64,000 bases of DNA from Gammaproteobacteria bacterium 45_16_T64 (GTDB lineage Bacteria; Pseudomonadota; Gammaproteobacteria; Pseudomonadales; Ketobacteraceae), in assembly GCA_002162955.1 (NCBI GenBank), contig MABD01000056.1, forward strand, positions 62,001 through 126,000. Reading direction: 5' to 3'. The position numbers and the translations under genes were made by a program. Positions 26,061 through 34,207 of the stretch are shown piece by piece (within the stretch, counting starts at the first letter, position 1; every line of letters starts with the position of its first letter). A model generated the notes under the pieces. It had not been told where the DNA came from. It was given only the letters and a program-made list of their open reading frames with translations, and searched no databases.

Positions 26061-26777
26061 CTAAAATTTAACCTTTTTGACCTGTTTCTCTAACGTATTT
26101 TTTGCGTCATCAAACAAAGGACTACCGTGACCGCTCAATAGGTGCTTAAAATCCAACCCTAGCAGTCTTTCAAAATCCAAAGATAGATTCGGCCCTGATT
26201 CAGGTGTTACGGTCTTTAACCATATTGGTCCTATTTTGGCCGGGCCAATAAACCCCAATGCTCGTGTGACTAGACCTCCTATGAATGAACCGATCTTGAG
26301 GTCTTTTTTCCCCCAGTTTTGCACGCTATCACACGTAATTAAGATTCCGCCCTCTCGTCGTAATAGAATTGGGAACTCTGGGGATTTCGCATTCTTAAAT
26401 TTGAAAACCATCGCATTACTAAAAGGTAGCTCGACATTCTCTTCTATCATGACATCAGGTTCATAGCCTAATCCCGCTTCCTTTCTCGACCATATTTTTG
26501 GTTGGTATTTATCAATATAATAGGGGTTGTCCATACCGTGGGAGCCTATTTTCAACAGATGTTTCACTTGCCCAAGCTTTTCGAGTTTAGCTTCATCTTC
26601 TGATCCTAGACGTATCGCATTGATCAGTGATAATCCCCCATTTTCCCTGATTATTACCATGCTTCGAGTGATTCGCACTCCGGGTCCCATCTTTACGGTT
26701 CCCTGCACATAAAATACATCTGGGAATACCTCTTTAATAGGTCCATGAGAAGTTGATGGTGTGTATATTTGACTCAT
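26061..26777 (-). CDS. Metallo-beta-lactamase-fold protein lacking the HxHxDH motif
   Basis: 238 residues resembling the metallo-beta-lactamase fold, with the SGHGSPL motif near the C-terminus and an ILITCDSVQNW segment. The usual zinc motif HxHxDH is replaced by GSHGMDNPYY, so most metal ligands are missing. It may be a DUF4336-like or degenerate member without hydrolase activity. It is the last of three MBL-fold genes on this strand, 137 nt after the previous one. Confidence 0.65.
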   Translation of the reverse strand: MSQIYTPSTSHGPIKEVFPDVFYVQGTVKMGPGVRITRSMVIIRENGGLSLINAIRLGSEDEAKLEKLGQVKHLLKIGSHGMDNPYYIDKYQPKIWSRKEAGLGYEPDVMIEENVELPFSNAMVFKFKNAKSPEFPILLRREGGILITCDSVQNWGKKDLKIGSFIGGLVTRALGFIGPAKIGPIWLKTVTPESGPNLSLDFERLLGLDFKHLLSGHGSPLFDDAKNTLEKQVKKVKF

Positions 26778-26914
26778 AAAGATTCCTTATTGCCGATTAA
26801 AAACAACGAGATCCAAAACCTATTATGCTTTTGGTTTGATATTCAGAGAAAGTAACTTTTATTCGCCGCCATAAAACCAGTTATGGTTCGATTCCGCGCA
26901 GAACATTCTCTCCG

Positions 26915-27640
26915 CTAATTTTTTTGCCCGTGTAATATTCGATTAGAGTAACGCCTGACTTCATCAGCCGCTAGTGGGCCTCCATGCCCCATATAGAAGG
27001 TTTCTACACCTTGAACCAGCAAACTAGACAATTCTTTTGCTATCTCGACAGAGCTGTCCTCAAATGGCGGTGGCATCGCTGTGCCGTTTCTTATAATTCC
27101 ACCAAGTAAAATTCCTGAAGATACTAAGTCACCAACCAACGCTTTCTTGTTGCTAAGCATGATCGAAATTGAGCCTTGTGTATGGCCTGGCGTCGAAAAT
27201 ACTGCGCCATTCACTCCGAATGGCGCAAGATCGAGAGAATCGGTGCCCTTTAGTAGAATATCAGGTATGAATTTTTCATACTCCACTAATGGAATGCCTG
27301 TTTTGATAAAAAACCGACCAAACCAACCCGTTGTGCAATAGGTCATAGCTTTTTCTCGAAGGTAATAAGGGAGATCAGCTTCATGTGCAACGATTGGTGC
27401 CCGAGAGTATTTCTGAATTTTGTACGCGCTACCTGCATGGTCCGCATGGGCATGGGTGATAACAATGAGCTTAATATCTCTAAATGTAAGCCCATGCCGT
27501 TTAAGCGCTTTACCAATTTTATTTTCCGAATTGGGAATACCAGCATCAACCAATATATACCCATTAGTACTTGCCACTAGATACGCGTTTACCATTCCCA
27601 TAGGTAATATGGGAATCCTAATAATATCAATATCTTTCAT
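26915..27640 (-). CDS. Metallo-beta-lactamase-fold hydrolase
   Basis: 241 residues with a complete zinc-binding set: THAHADH near residue 62, TPGHTQGS near 152, an aspartate in VGDLVSSG and a final GHGGP near 224. There is no signal peptide, so it acts in the cytoplasm. The family includes glyoxalase II, lactonases and many others, and the substrate cannot be deduced. It sits in the middle of the tetR-MBL-MBL-MBL group, 47 nt after the lipoprotein gene. Confidence 0.85.
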   Translation of the reverse strand: MKDIDIIRIPILPMGMVNAYLVASTNGYILVDAGIPNSENKIGKALKRHGLTFRDIKLIVITHAHADHAGSAYKIQKYSRAPIVAHEADLPYYLREKAMTYCTTGWFGRFFIKTGIPLVEYEKFIPDILLKGTDSLDLAPFGVNGAVFSTPGHTQGSISIMLSNKKALVGDLVSSGILLGGIIRNGTAMPPPFEDSSVEIAKELSSLLVQGVETFYMGHGGPLAADEVRRYSNRILHGQKN

Positions 27641-27687
27641 AAGTCACCTTCTCAGACTTCCACTCAACGGACTAAAGGATATGGGCT

Positions 27688-28629
27688 CTAGAATCCAAGG
27701 TACGACCCCGACGCTTGACGCAATATAAAGGGCAGGCTCATCTCGTCATATCCATGCCAATCGCCATACTTATCATCTAAGGCCTCCTTAGTATCGCCAA
27801 TTATTGATCGAAACCATTTCGCAGTATCTTTTTCACTGGGCAAACCATGCTCATCAAACCCTTTCAGAACGGCTTCCCTGGTATCGTTAAAGAAGTCTCT
27901 TGTCCCAGTCACACAGGACTTATCTCCGTTATTAAAATGGCTCGATATAAACCGATCAAAATCCAAATTTGCAGCTTTATCTAACGCTTCCACATGTCCA
28001 TAATGATTAAAATCTGGAAATCCAAATGGAAAAAGTGCGTCGCAAAATGCTAGATCAGGGCCATATAGCAATTTTTCTTCTGCAATATAAAAGCCATATA
28101 AATGCTCAGCATGACCGTGCTCAAAATCAATAAACTCTACTGAGTGTGCTCCCAGTTTCATGGTGAGATTGCCATCGATATAGCGCGTAGGTTTTAATAC
28201 CTCCTCATCCGAATAACGATCAAAATGCCAACGAGTATTTTCATGGGCAATTACTTCTTTGGGGTCAAGCACGTGCCCACCTCTCGTATGGTCTAGGTGC
28301 TGATGAGAATAAATCAGGAGCTTAACAGGCTTGCCTGGAAACTTTTCATCCAATATTTTCTTTAATTCACCCGCCATTTCTTCGTTAAACGACTCAATGA
28401 CAACAATCCCTTCAGGCGTATCGATGATCAGTGACCGGTCGATCCAATGCTGGTAGGAATACAGGTTATTTCCTAGGGATTCCCATTTACTGCCTTCAGT
28501 TTCAGGCGATGCAAAATAGCTTTCCGCCTGCAGTGAGAGCATATACACAGGCAAGCTGCCACAACCCACAATACAAAACATCAATAAGCAAATAACCAGT
28601 GATTTACTTGAATCTTTTCTGTTAATCAT
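27688..28629 (-). CDS. Metallo-beta-lactamase-fold lipoprotein
   Basis: 313 residues. I chose the ATG at 28629 because AGAGG lies 8 nt upstream, because translation from it begins with a lipoprotein signal (hydrophobic stretch ending in the lipobox IVGC), and because the longer frame would overlap the tetR gene and its operator. The zinc motif SHQHLDHTRGG is followed by a central histidine region (EHGHAEHLYG) and YGPDLAF. The form is like alkylsulfatase or other exported MBL hydrolases. It is probably anchored in a membrane facing the periplasm and controlled by the adjacent TetR through the site at 28651-28668. Confidence 0.8.
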   Translation of the reverse strand: MINRKDSSKSLVICLLMFCIVGCGSLPVYMLSLQAESYFASPETEGSKWESLGNNLYSYQHWIDRSLIIDTPEGIVVIESFNEEMAGELKKILDEKFPGKPVKLLIYSHQHLDHTRGGHVLDPKEVIAHENTRWHFDRYSDEEVLKPTRYIDGNLTMKLGAHSVEFIDFEHGHAEHLYGFYIAEEKLLYGPDLAFCDALFPFGFPDFNHYGHVEALDKAANLDFDRFISSHFNNGDKSCVTGTRDFFNDTREAVLKGFDEHGLPSEKDTAKWFRSIIGDTKEALDDKYGDWHGYDEMSLPFILRQASGSYLGF

Positions 28630-28650
28630 CGATATTACCTCTTTTATTAA

Positions 28651-28668
28651 ACTGATCGGTGTAAAACT
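28651..28668 (+). promoter_or_regulatory. TetR operator copy 1 (before the MBL lipoprotein)
   Basis: The 18-bp sequence ACTGATCGGTGTAAAACT lies in the short gap between tetR and the MBL lipoprotein gene. An identical copy in opposite orientation lies in front of tetR (29264-29281). This strongly suggests a binding site of the encoded TetR at both promoters. Confidence 0.7.
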
Positions 28669-28684
28669 ACCGAAATTTTTTATT

Positions 28685-29248
28685 CTATACCGTCTCAATA
28701 ACACTTAGCGCTGTGTCAGCAATGGCGTGCAAATCTTTTTGGTGAGTGCCTCCTTTAGACATAATGGATAAGGACTGTAAGCTGGCGGTTAAATACTTAG
28801 CCATCAAAGCAACATCTACCTCGACAATTTCGTTGCTCTCTATTGCGTTCGTCAGTGACCGGGAAAAGCAACGGTCCAAGCGTTGTAAGTGTTTCTTGAT
28901 ACGATTTTTCACTTCGCCTTCCAACTCAAGGCCAAATTCTTGGATGGTATTCACGAACAAACAGGCCCGATATTTACTATCATAAGGCGGTCCACCGTGA
29001 AACATTGCCTCGATCTCAGGCCAAGAAGCCAATTCAGATGCAATCGGATAAGGTATGGTTAGGTAATTATCTAATACCCGTAAAAATAGCTGCTCCTTAT
29101 CACCAAAAGTATCATAGAGACTTTTACGCCCGATCTTTAAGTGTTTTTCTAACTGAGAAAGCGACGTATTGGCATAACCCTGGCTCCAGAAGATATCTCC
29201 TGCCAAGTGCAATACTTCTTCTTCATTAAACTGCTTAGGTCTACTCAT
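28685..29248 (-). CDS. TetR-family regulator of the MBL genes
   Basis: 187 residues from the internal ATG (MSRPKQF); a longer form from 29284 would run through the operator and is less likely. TetR DNA-binding domain at about 8-55 (TSLSQLEKHLKIGRKSLYDTFGDKEQLF), followed by a helical ligand domain with two cysteines' worth of unassigned pocket. Identical 18-bp sites flank the gene, one before tetR and one before the MBL lipoprotein, implying autoregulation and control of the MBL genes. The inducer is unknown. Confidence 0.88.
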   Translation of the reverse strand: MSRPKQFNEEEVLHLAGDIFWSQGYANTSLSQLEKHLKIGRKSLYDTFGDKEQLFLRVLDNYLTIPYPIASELASWPEIEAMFHGGPPYDSKYRACLFVNTIQEFGLELEGEVKNRIKKHLQRLDRCFSRSLTNAIESNEIVEVDVALMAKYLTASLQSLSIMSKGGTHQKDLHAIADTALSVIETV

Positions 29249-29263
29249 AGTAATAGTGTAATC

Positions 29264-29281
29264 AGTTTTACACCGATCAGT
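29264..29281 (-). promoter_or_regulatory. TetR operator copy 2 (before tetR)
   Basis: Reverse complement of the 18-bp site at 28651-28668, identical at every position, located 16 nt upstream of the tetR start chosen here. It supports negative autoregulation. Confidence 0.7.
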
Positions 29282-29403
29282 CAATTACTGCTTGGTAGAA
29301 TACATTGTTCCAGTATTATGCACTGCTGAAGCCCCTACCGAATTCAGCTCTGCTTGATTACACGGCCTGTACATTGTTATCGTTCTGCTATTACTCATCT
29401 GAA

Positions 29404-29919
29404 TTATGACCCCATTTCCATCTGTGTCTTCCAAGCCGACATCGCTCGCTTATCATAAAGATAAAAGGAGATATCAAGACTGGCATATTTCTCTTTGCTG
29501 CATGTAGAGATAGCGATGTAAGCTGCCTCATCTAACGGGTATCCATAGGCTCCACAAGAAATTGCGGGGAACGCGATAGATGTTAGGCCATGCTCACAAG
29601 CGAGATCTAAGCACTCGCGATAGGCGTTCGCCAAAATTGCTGCAGGATTACGATCTATTTTGTATCGAGGACCCACCGCATGTATGACATAGTTCGCAAA
29701 TAGGTCAGCTGCTTCTGTCAGTCGCGCTTGTCCAAATGGACATCGAATACCATTAACCGCTTTAACTTTTCTACACGCCTCTAGGAGACCCGGACCGGCA
29801 GCCCGATGAATAGCTCCGTCAACACCACCACCGCCCAACATACGGGGATTGGCAGCATTGACAATAACATCAACTTTCGCCTTCGTGATATCTCCCTGAA
29901 TAATGGATATGTTATTCAT
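29404..29919 (-). CDS. Macrodomain protein (MacroD/YmdB type)
   Basis: 171 residues from the internal ATG (MNNISIIQGDI), which begins exactly at the macrodomain and 13 nt after the kptA stop; a longer frame overlapping kptA is unlikely. Diagnostic motifs are VNAANPRMLGGGGVDGAIHRAAG and the ISCGAYGYP loop, as in O-acetyl-ADP-ribose and ADP-ribosyl hydrolases. It binds ADP-ribose and usually removes it or its esters. It is the last gene in the NADAR-macro-kptA-macro operon, consistent with removing ADP-ribose products made by KptA or another transferase. Confidence 0.9.
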   Translation of the reverse strand: MNNISIIQGDITKAKVDVIVNAANPRMLGGGGVDGAIHRAAGPGLLEACRKVKAVNGIRCPFGQARLTEAADLFANYVIHAVGPRYKIDRNPAAILANAYRECLDLACEHGLTSIAFPAISCGAYGYPLDEAAYIAISTCSKEKYASLDISFYLYDKRAMSAWKTQMEMGS

Positions 29920-29932
29920 GCCTTTCTCTATC

Positions 29933-30490
29933 TTATACGTAATCTGTGGATATATATTGCGATGGCACTTCATCAACCAACCAGACTCCGTTAGCTGATT
30001 GATAGAATTCAAAACCATCACGCTGCATAGCCTCTGCATCAATTGATAACAGTACTGGCTTTCCATATCGGCCACCCACTACTTTTGCAGTACTTGCATT
30101 TTCAGTTAAGTGCACATGGTGACGGTTTCGTTTTCTAAGCCCATCTCGGTTTATGGATGCAATAAACTTTTCTGCCGTCCCATGCAATAGTACCTTCGGA
30201 GGCACTATTGATAATAGGCCAAGCTCTATTTCAATCGAGTGCCCTTGATTTGCCCTAATCATTAAACCGCATTCGCTGATGGAGAAACGCTGTTTATCGT
30301 TAGTTTCTACAATTAGCCTGATGAGTTCGTCATCTAATCGCTTTACCGTTGTATTTGCCTTCTCTATTAGCTCATCAAGCACTGCCCAGCCAGCATCATC
30401 CAATGCTAGACCAATAGCTCCTGGATTATGACGAAGTATATAACTTAAGTACTTTGATATACTTTTTAGTTGCTTTTCCATTGCCTTCAT
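29933..30490 (-). CDS. kptA: RNA 2'-phosphotransferase (Tpt1/KptA)
   Basis: 185 residues. KptA uses NAD+ to remove an internal RNA 2'-phosphate, releasing nicotinamide and ADP-ribose 1'',2''-cyclic phosphate; family members can also ADP-ribosylate nucleic-acid 5' ends (established for Tpt1). The N-terminal winged-helix part has LSYILRHNPG with the catalytic Arg20-His21 pair. The C-terminal part has VLLHGTAEKF and HHVHLTEN, then VGGRYGKPVLL with the third basic residue. It is 2 nt after the first macrodomain gene and 13 nt before the second, in one operon with NADAR. No 2'-phosphate-leaving ligase (Trl1 type) is seen in the window. Confidence 0.93.
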   Translation of the reverse strand: MKAMEKQLKSISKYLSYILRHNPGAIGLALDDAGWAVLDELIEKANTTVKRLDDELIRLIVETNDKQRFSISECGLMIRANQGHSIEIELGLLSIVPPKVLLHGTAEKFIASINRDGLRKRNRHHVHLTENASTAKVVGGRYGKPVLLSIDAEAMQRDGFEFYQSANGVWLVDEVPSQYISTDYV

Positions 30491-30492
30491 TC

Positions 30493-30963
30493 TTAATAGT
30501 CGTATACGTATACATCAATGTCTTTGGAAAGCAGAGTACGTTTAATAATTTCCTCTATTTTTTCCCATTTGCCGCCAGCTAGACCACAGCCTATTCTTGG
30601 CATATGCACAGAGGCACCCAGCTCCAAAACACTAATTGCAAGACTGTCTAAGCAACGCTCCACCGCTTCATAGCGGATTGGTGGCCCATTACTTCCCGTT
30701 TTCATTCCTCGCTGGGCAATCATATTGGCGACAAGTACGTACTTTTCGACCTGTACCAACTTAGTTTTTCCTAGTTGAAAATCGTTCTTTGATCTTCCCC
30801 TATGCCATAAACGATACTCTTTTTCAGGCTCCGGCCAACGTTTTGATATCGCCAAAACAAAACCTTTACCCCAACCGCCAAGATCATTGCAAACATGACA
30901 GATGACCTTGGTGCCCTTTGCTTGTGGTGATGTTGCGTCACCCTTAATATAATGAATAGTCAC
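30493..30963 (-). CDS. Macrodomain protein (Poa1p/Appr-1''-p phosphatase-like)
   Basis: 156 residues. The ICHVCNDLGGWGKGFVLAI segment and the late MPRIGCGLAGG loop match the macrodomain class that includes yeast Poa1p, which removes the 1''-phosphate from ADP-ribose 1''-phosphate, and TARG1-like hydrolases. That would act on the KptA by-product after opening of its cyclic phosphate. It overlaps no gene, but only 2 nt separate it from kptA, so coupling is likely. Enzyme specificity is inferred from motifs. Confidence 0.88.
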   Translation of the reverse strand: MTIHYIKGDATSPQAKGTKVICHVCNDLGGWGKGFVLAISKRWPEPEKEYRLWHRGRSKNDFQLGKTKLVQVEKYVLVANMIAQRGMKTGSNGPPIRYEAVERCLDSLAISVLELGASVHMPRIGCGLAGGKWEKIEEIIKRTLLSKDIDVYVYDY

Positions 30964-31008
30964 TTCTTTCGCTCTTTATCCTTGAGCAAGTCCATTTAAT
31001 CCTTGCTC

Positions 31009-31590
31009 CTATTTTTCTAAAACACTGTTTTGTAATCGAGTCCTAACGTTCATTAAGGCAAATCCTAACAAATTCAGCCCTCGCCATTTATAGGGTGACT
31101 CAATTAATGGGTTATCCTCCGCTAGACCTACGCCCCAGATTTTGTCCACTGGACTCGCCTCAACTAGCACCCGTTTTCCAGTTGAAAGCAGGTACTCTTC
31201 TAGCGATTCATTTTGTGAGAACTTGGCCTCGTTTGCCGTTACAACAATATCGGAGCGATGTTCCTTCCATAGGTTGTCATTGAATCCTTTTACATTCCGA
31301 CCAATCTTCTTTGCTTCGCCAGGGGTCCTGCAACTTACAATCGCTTCCCTTGCTTTATTATCACCAAATAGTTTCGCTTTCTCTGCCATCATATAGTGTT
31401 CTGCAGTTCGATAGGTTTCACCATCAATAATGAAAGAGGTGCTATACCACTGGCTAAAACACGATTTTTCCACAAGGCCATTCATATTTTTCTGATGTCC
31501 CCAAAAATACAGATATTTTGCCCGCTTGCCATGATTCAAATAATCAAGCAGCGTCGCCTTATCCTGTATTTTCTCTACCAACTGTTTCAT
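31009..31590 (-). CDS. NADAR-domain protein (YbiA-like)
   Basis: 193 residues from the ATG at 31590, preceded by AGGA; a GTG start at 31653 would lie upstream of the likely transcription start and is rejected. NADAR motifs: YFWGH, SCFSQWYSTSF, AEHYMMAEKA, the GRNVKGF region and KIWGVGL near the C-terminus. NADAR proteins are N-glycosidases on ADP-ribose-related substrates; some act as antitoxins that remove ADP-ribose from guanine in nucleic acids, others (YbiA) on riboflavin intermediates. It is the first gene of the operon with macrodomain, kptA and macrodomain genes, which favours an ADP-ribose role. The spacing to the next gene is 45 nt. Confidence 0.88.
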   Translation of the reverse strand: MKQLVEKIQDKATLLDYLNHGKRAKYLYFWGHQKNMNGLVEKSCFSQWYSTSFIIDGETYRTAEHYMMAEKAKLFGDNKAREAIVSCRTPGEAKKIGRNVKGFNDNLWKEHRSDIVVTANEAKFSQNESLEEYLLSTGKRVLVEASPVDKIWGVGLAEDNPLIESPYKWRGLNLLGFALMNVRTRLQNSVLEK

Positions 31591-31632
31591 TTTCCTAAAT
31601 CTACCCAGCGCCATTAGTGTTACTATGCCACT

Positions 31633-31663
31633 ATTATAGTGGTAGTTAGCCACTATGTGTCAA
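31633..31663 (-). promoter_or_regulatory. NADAR-operon promoter with the shared operator
   Basis: On the minus strand TTGACA (complement of 31658-31663) precedes TATAAT (complement of 31633-31638) with 19-nt spacing, or ACTATA with 17. Over the spacer lies TATAGTG-N9-CACTATG (31635-31657), the same 7-9-7 geometry as at nadM. A further CCACTA-TTA-TAGTGG palindrome overlaps at 31628-31642. The predicted start near 31625 fits the ATG at 31590. Confidence 0.7.
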
Positions 31664-32037
31664 GCGGTGTTTTTATTTAGTTTATCTATGGCTTACAAAC
31701 GGGAAGAGGAAAGCAGAACAATAGGCCCAACATAAAGGCAACCACAATGAATTAGGAAAAGAGAATATTTCTTGGGTTCCAGACTAATGGAAAAAACTGT
31801 TTCTTTAGCCAATAAATCAACCAAAAGACCCACTCTTTTGGGGTGTTTTTTGACAACAATAAGTGACTAGGCATTATATCCACCAAGACTGATTAGAATA
31901 GGCTGGAAAAGGTCATTCCAGCCCTAATGATTCACCTATTATTTACTCTACAATCTATTTTGGTTGAATTAAAGACCGTATATATAGAATCCATTCATAT
32001 ACATATTCACCTAAGATCGGTGGCTCAAAAAGACTAT
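31664..32037. other. Region between NADAR promoter and DUF99 gene
   Basis: No supported gene. It holds a plus-strand terminator-like hairpin (31821-31851) and an inverted repeat GGCTGGAA/TTCCAGCC (31901-31908 / 31916-31923) just behind the DUF99 stop, which may end that gene on the minus strand although no T run follows. Confidence 0.5.
31821..31851 (+). terminator. Orphan plus-strand terminator-like hairpin
   Basis: CCAAAAGA (31821-31828) pairs with TCTTTTGG (31834-31841), followed by GGTGTTTTTT. It looks like an intrinsic terminator, but no plus-strand gene lies upstream; it may end a small RNA or be fortuitous. Confidence 0.4.
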
Positions 32038-32625
32038 CTAAGCGCGATTACTACTTTCCCCGGTTTTCACCGCTGCTCCAATAAAGTGTGCCAACCGCAG
32101 CGGCTCTGGAACCTTTCCTGTGTCGGTGACCCGCCCCAATAAGCACGCGGCGTTATCCCTATCTATGCCCGCATGCTGGAAGATAAAACCACCCTGCTGC
32201 TGTATCGTTCCAGCATTCTTTAGAAGTATTGATCTTCTTTCATAGTCAGTAAAATTCGTCAGTGCTTTATCAATAGCAGCCAAATTTGGACACTTCCTCA
32301 TAACGGCTATACAGGGTAATTGTGTCTCAGTTGATAATGCTTGCAGATCAATAATATTGAAACCACCAAAGGCAATACCATCCAATAGAATTGCATGTAA
32401 TTGTGGATAGAATTTACTCTTTGTAATGAGATCAATAAGCTGGGAGGTGGCGTCATCCCCATCCTTTTTCACCTCCCCCCACACCATGCCTTCGAAGCGC
32501 GTCAGGGAGCAAACGATACCCGAAATATTGACAATAGAATTTCGCTCCTTTGAAAAAGGTGCATCATCAAACCCCATTACACGGATATTTTTGCCTTGCT
32601 TAAGCGCCTCTATTGTATTACTCAC
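32038..32625 (-). CDS. DUF99 family protein (endonuclease V-like fold)
   Basis: 195 residues of the DUF99/UPF0215 family, related in fold to endonuclease V. Visible landmarks: RVMGFDDAPF near the N-terminus, the ILLDGIAFGGFNIIDLQ segment near the middle and PCIAVMRKCPN. Family members are commonest in archaea and some are thought to cut deaminated nucleic acid; the exact activity is not established here. It lies upstream of the NADAR operon on the same strand but has its own flanking hairpins, so it is probably a separate unit in the same nucleic-acid-repair neighbourhood. Confidence 0.8.
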   Translation of the reverse strand: MSNTIEALKQGKNIRVMGFDDAPFSKERNSIVNISGIVCSLTRFEGMVWGEVKKDGDDATSQLIDLITKSKFYPQLHAILLDGIAFGGFNIIDLQALSTETQLPCIAVMRKCPNLAAIDKALTNFTDYERRSILLKNAGTIQQQGGFIFQHAGIDRDNAACLLGRVTDTGKVPEPLRLAHFIGAAVKTGESSNRA

Positions 32626-32727
32626 TGTACATCCTTTTCATAAGCTGCCTAACTCTATTGCGACATCTTACAATTTTAAGAATTTAACGTACATTTTCAG
32701 ACAGTAACGTTATGTAGAGGCCCCAGA

Positions 32728-32767
32728 AAACCCTGCTATCGCCAAATATGGCACCAAGATAGCAGGG
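32728..32767 (-). terminator. Terminator of the MFS transporter gene
   Basis: CCCTGCTATC (32731-32740) and GATAGCAGGG (32758-32767) form a perfect 10-bp stem; on the minus strand TTTTCT follows. It begins about 17 nt after the MFS stop. Confidence 0.75.
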
Positions 32768-32783
32768 ATTAATACACCACTAA

Positions 32784-34103
32784 TCAGGCTGTCTTTTTAC
32801 CTTTATCTTGACGTAAAAAAATCAGTATCACGCCGGCAATAAATGAACCTGCCGCCATGATAGGCGCGACACTATTTAAGGCGAACCCCGCCGCAAATAG
32901 AAAACCAGGAATCATTGGACCAAGTACCGCTCCACCGCGCCCAAGACCAAGTACTAACCCAGAGCCAGAGCCCAATAGCGAAGATGGAAAGGATGAAGCA
33001 AATAACGCAAAAAAACCGGATATCGCGGCAAAGATAAAAACACCGGTCACAAATCCAATTTGCTTCATACTCTCTAAAGATTCTGTGGCATAAGGAAATA
33101 GCGCAACGCCAATTGCGGCACATATGAGGCAAACAATCATCATTGCTCGGATAGCAATAAAGCGCGTCACTATCCCCATACCAATTGACCCTATCACACC
33201 ACCTAGGCTAATGACCCCCAGTACTTTGGTAGCTTCTGATGCTGAATAACCAAAGTCGGCGACCACGGTGGGAATCCACTTTACAAAGTAGTAATACGTC
33301 CCAACATTGCCAAAATAAGCCAGAATAAGAATAATAGTGACCGGTCCCAATCCTTCTTTAAACAAGCTGGCAACCCCTACTGGCTCAGCTTGCAAACTTT
33401 CTCGCGGAGATAGCGCTTCGGGTACCGGATGCCCTAAGCGATGCATAATTTTTTGTATTCGCTCCAACGCGTTATCCGGGCGTTTGCGTTCTAAAAAGCT
33501 AATGGTTTCTGGCACGAAAAAATACACAAAAGGGATAAAGATAAAACTTAGAAATGCGCCCAAATAAAAGGTAATACGCCAATCAAATTGTTTTAGTAGT
33601 GGCGCTAAAAAGGTAGCTCCCAGGTAAACACCAAACGCAAAACCACCTGCAACAAGCACCACCGCGAGGGATCGGTTCTTTTCATTACAATAATCTGATG
33701 AAGTTGCCGTCGCCGCGGCTAGCAGCCCGCCAATGCCGATACCGGTGAAGATACGCGCAGCCCCTAACACATAGACATTGGGCGCCAATCCCGCCACCGC
33801 CATTCCAGCGGTAAGTATCATTAAACCAAGCAGCATCGTTGGCCTACGACCTCGGCTATCGGTTAACGCCCCCATAAAGATAGAGCCCAGTGCCATTCCA
33901 ACCAGCTCTAATGAAAGTACTATCCCGAGGGTAGCCTTGGAGAGCCCCCATTCTGCGGTAATACCGGGAGCCGCAAAGGCAATGGAAAGTACATCGTAAC
34001 CATCCAGCGCCAGTATTCCTATGCAGATTGCCACCACAGTCCACTGCCCGATTCGCATCGGAGCTTGCTGAAGTGTTTCAAGTGATGCTATACCTGTATT
34101 CAT
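32784..34103 (-). CDS. MFS transporter, aromatic acid:H+ symporter type
   Basis: 439 residues from the ATG preceded by GAGGGAG, which is 16 codons inside a longer frame. About 12 membrane helices; the DGYDVLSIAFAAP motif in the first helix and the GALTDSRGRRPTML loop between helices 2 and 3 are the hallmarks of the PcaK/BenK aromatic-acid symporter family. It would import an aromatic or related acid across the inner membrane. It is divergent from an AraC-type regulator (137-bp gap), which probably controls it. No catabolic enzymes for the substrate are adjacent. Confidence 0.9.
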   Translation of the reverse strand: MNTGIASLETLQQAPMRIGQWTVVAICIGILALDGYDVLSIAFAAPGITAEWGLSKATLGIVLSLELVGMALGSIFMGALTDSRGRRPTMLLGLMILTAGMAVAGLAPNVYVLGAARIFTGIGIGGLLAAATATSSDYCNEKNRSLAVVLVAGGFAFGVYLGATFLAPLLKQFDWRITFYLGAFLSFIFIPFVYFFVPETISFLERKRPDNALERIQKIMHRLGHPVPEALSPRESLQAEPVGVASLFKEGLGPVTIILILAYFGNVGTYYYFVKWIPTVVADFGYSASEATKVLGVISLGGVIGSIGMGIVTRFIAIRAMMIVCLICAAIGVALFPYATESLESMKQIGFVTGVFIFAAISGFFALFASSFPSSLLGSGSGLVLGLGRGGAVLGPMIPGFLFAAGFALNSVAPIMAAGSFIAGVILIFLRQDKGKKTA

Positions 34104-34207
34104 TATACTCCCTCTTTTCTGATTGTTATTATGATTGTAAGTGCCTAGCATAATCCAACATCGTCCATATGTATTAGTTAAATTAATTCACGCTACGGAT
34201 CGCTTGA

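Noticed and set aside
31591-31653. GTG start for the NADAR gene at 31653
   Set aside because: It lies on top of the promoter and operator and upstream of the predicted transcription start; the ATG at 31590 has AGGA upstream.
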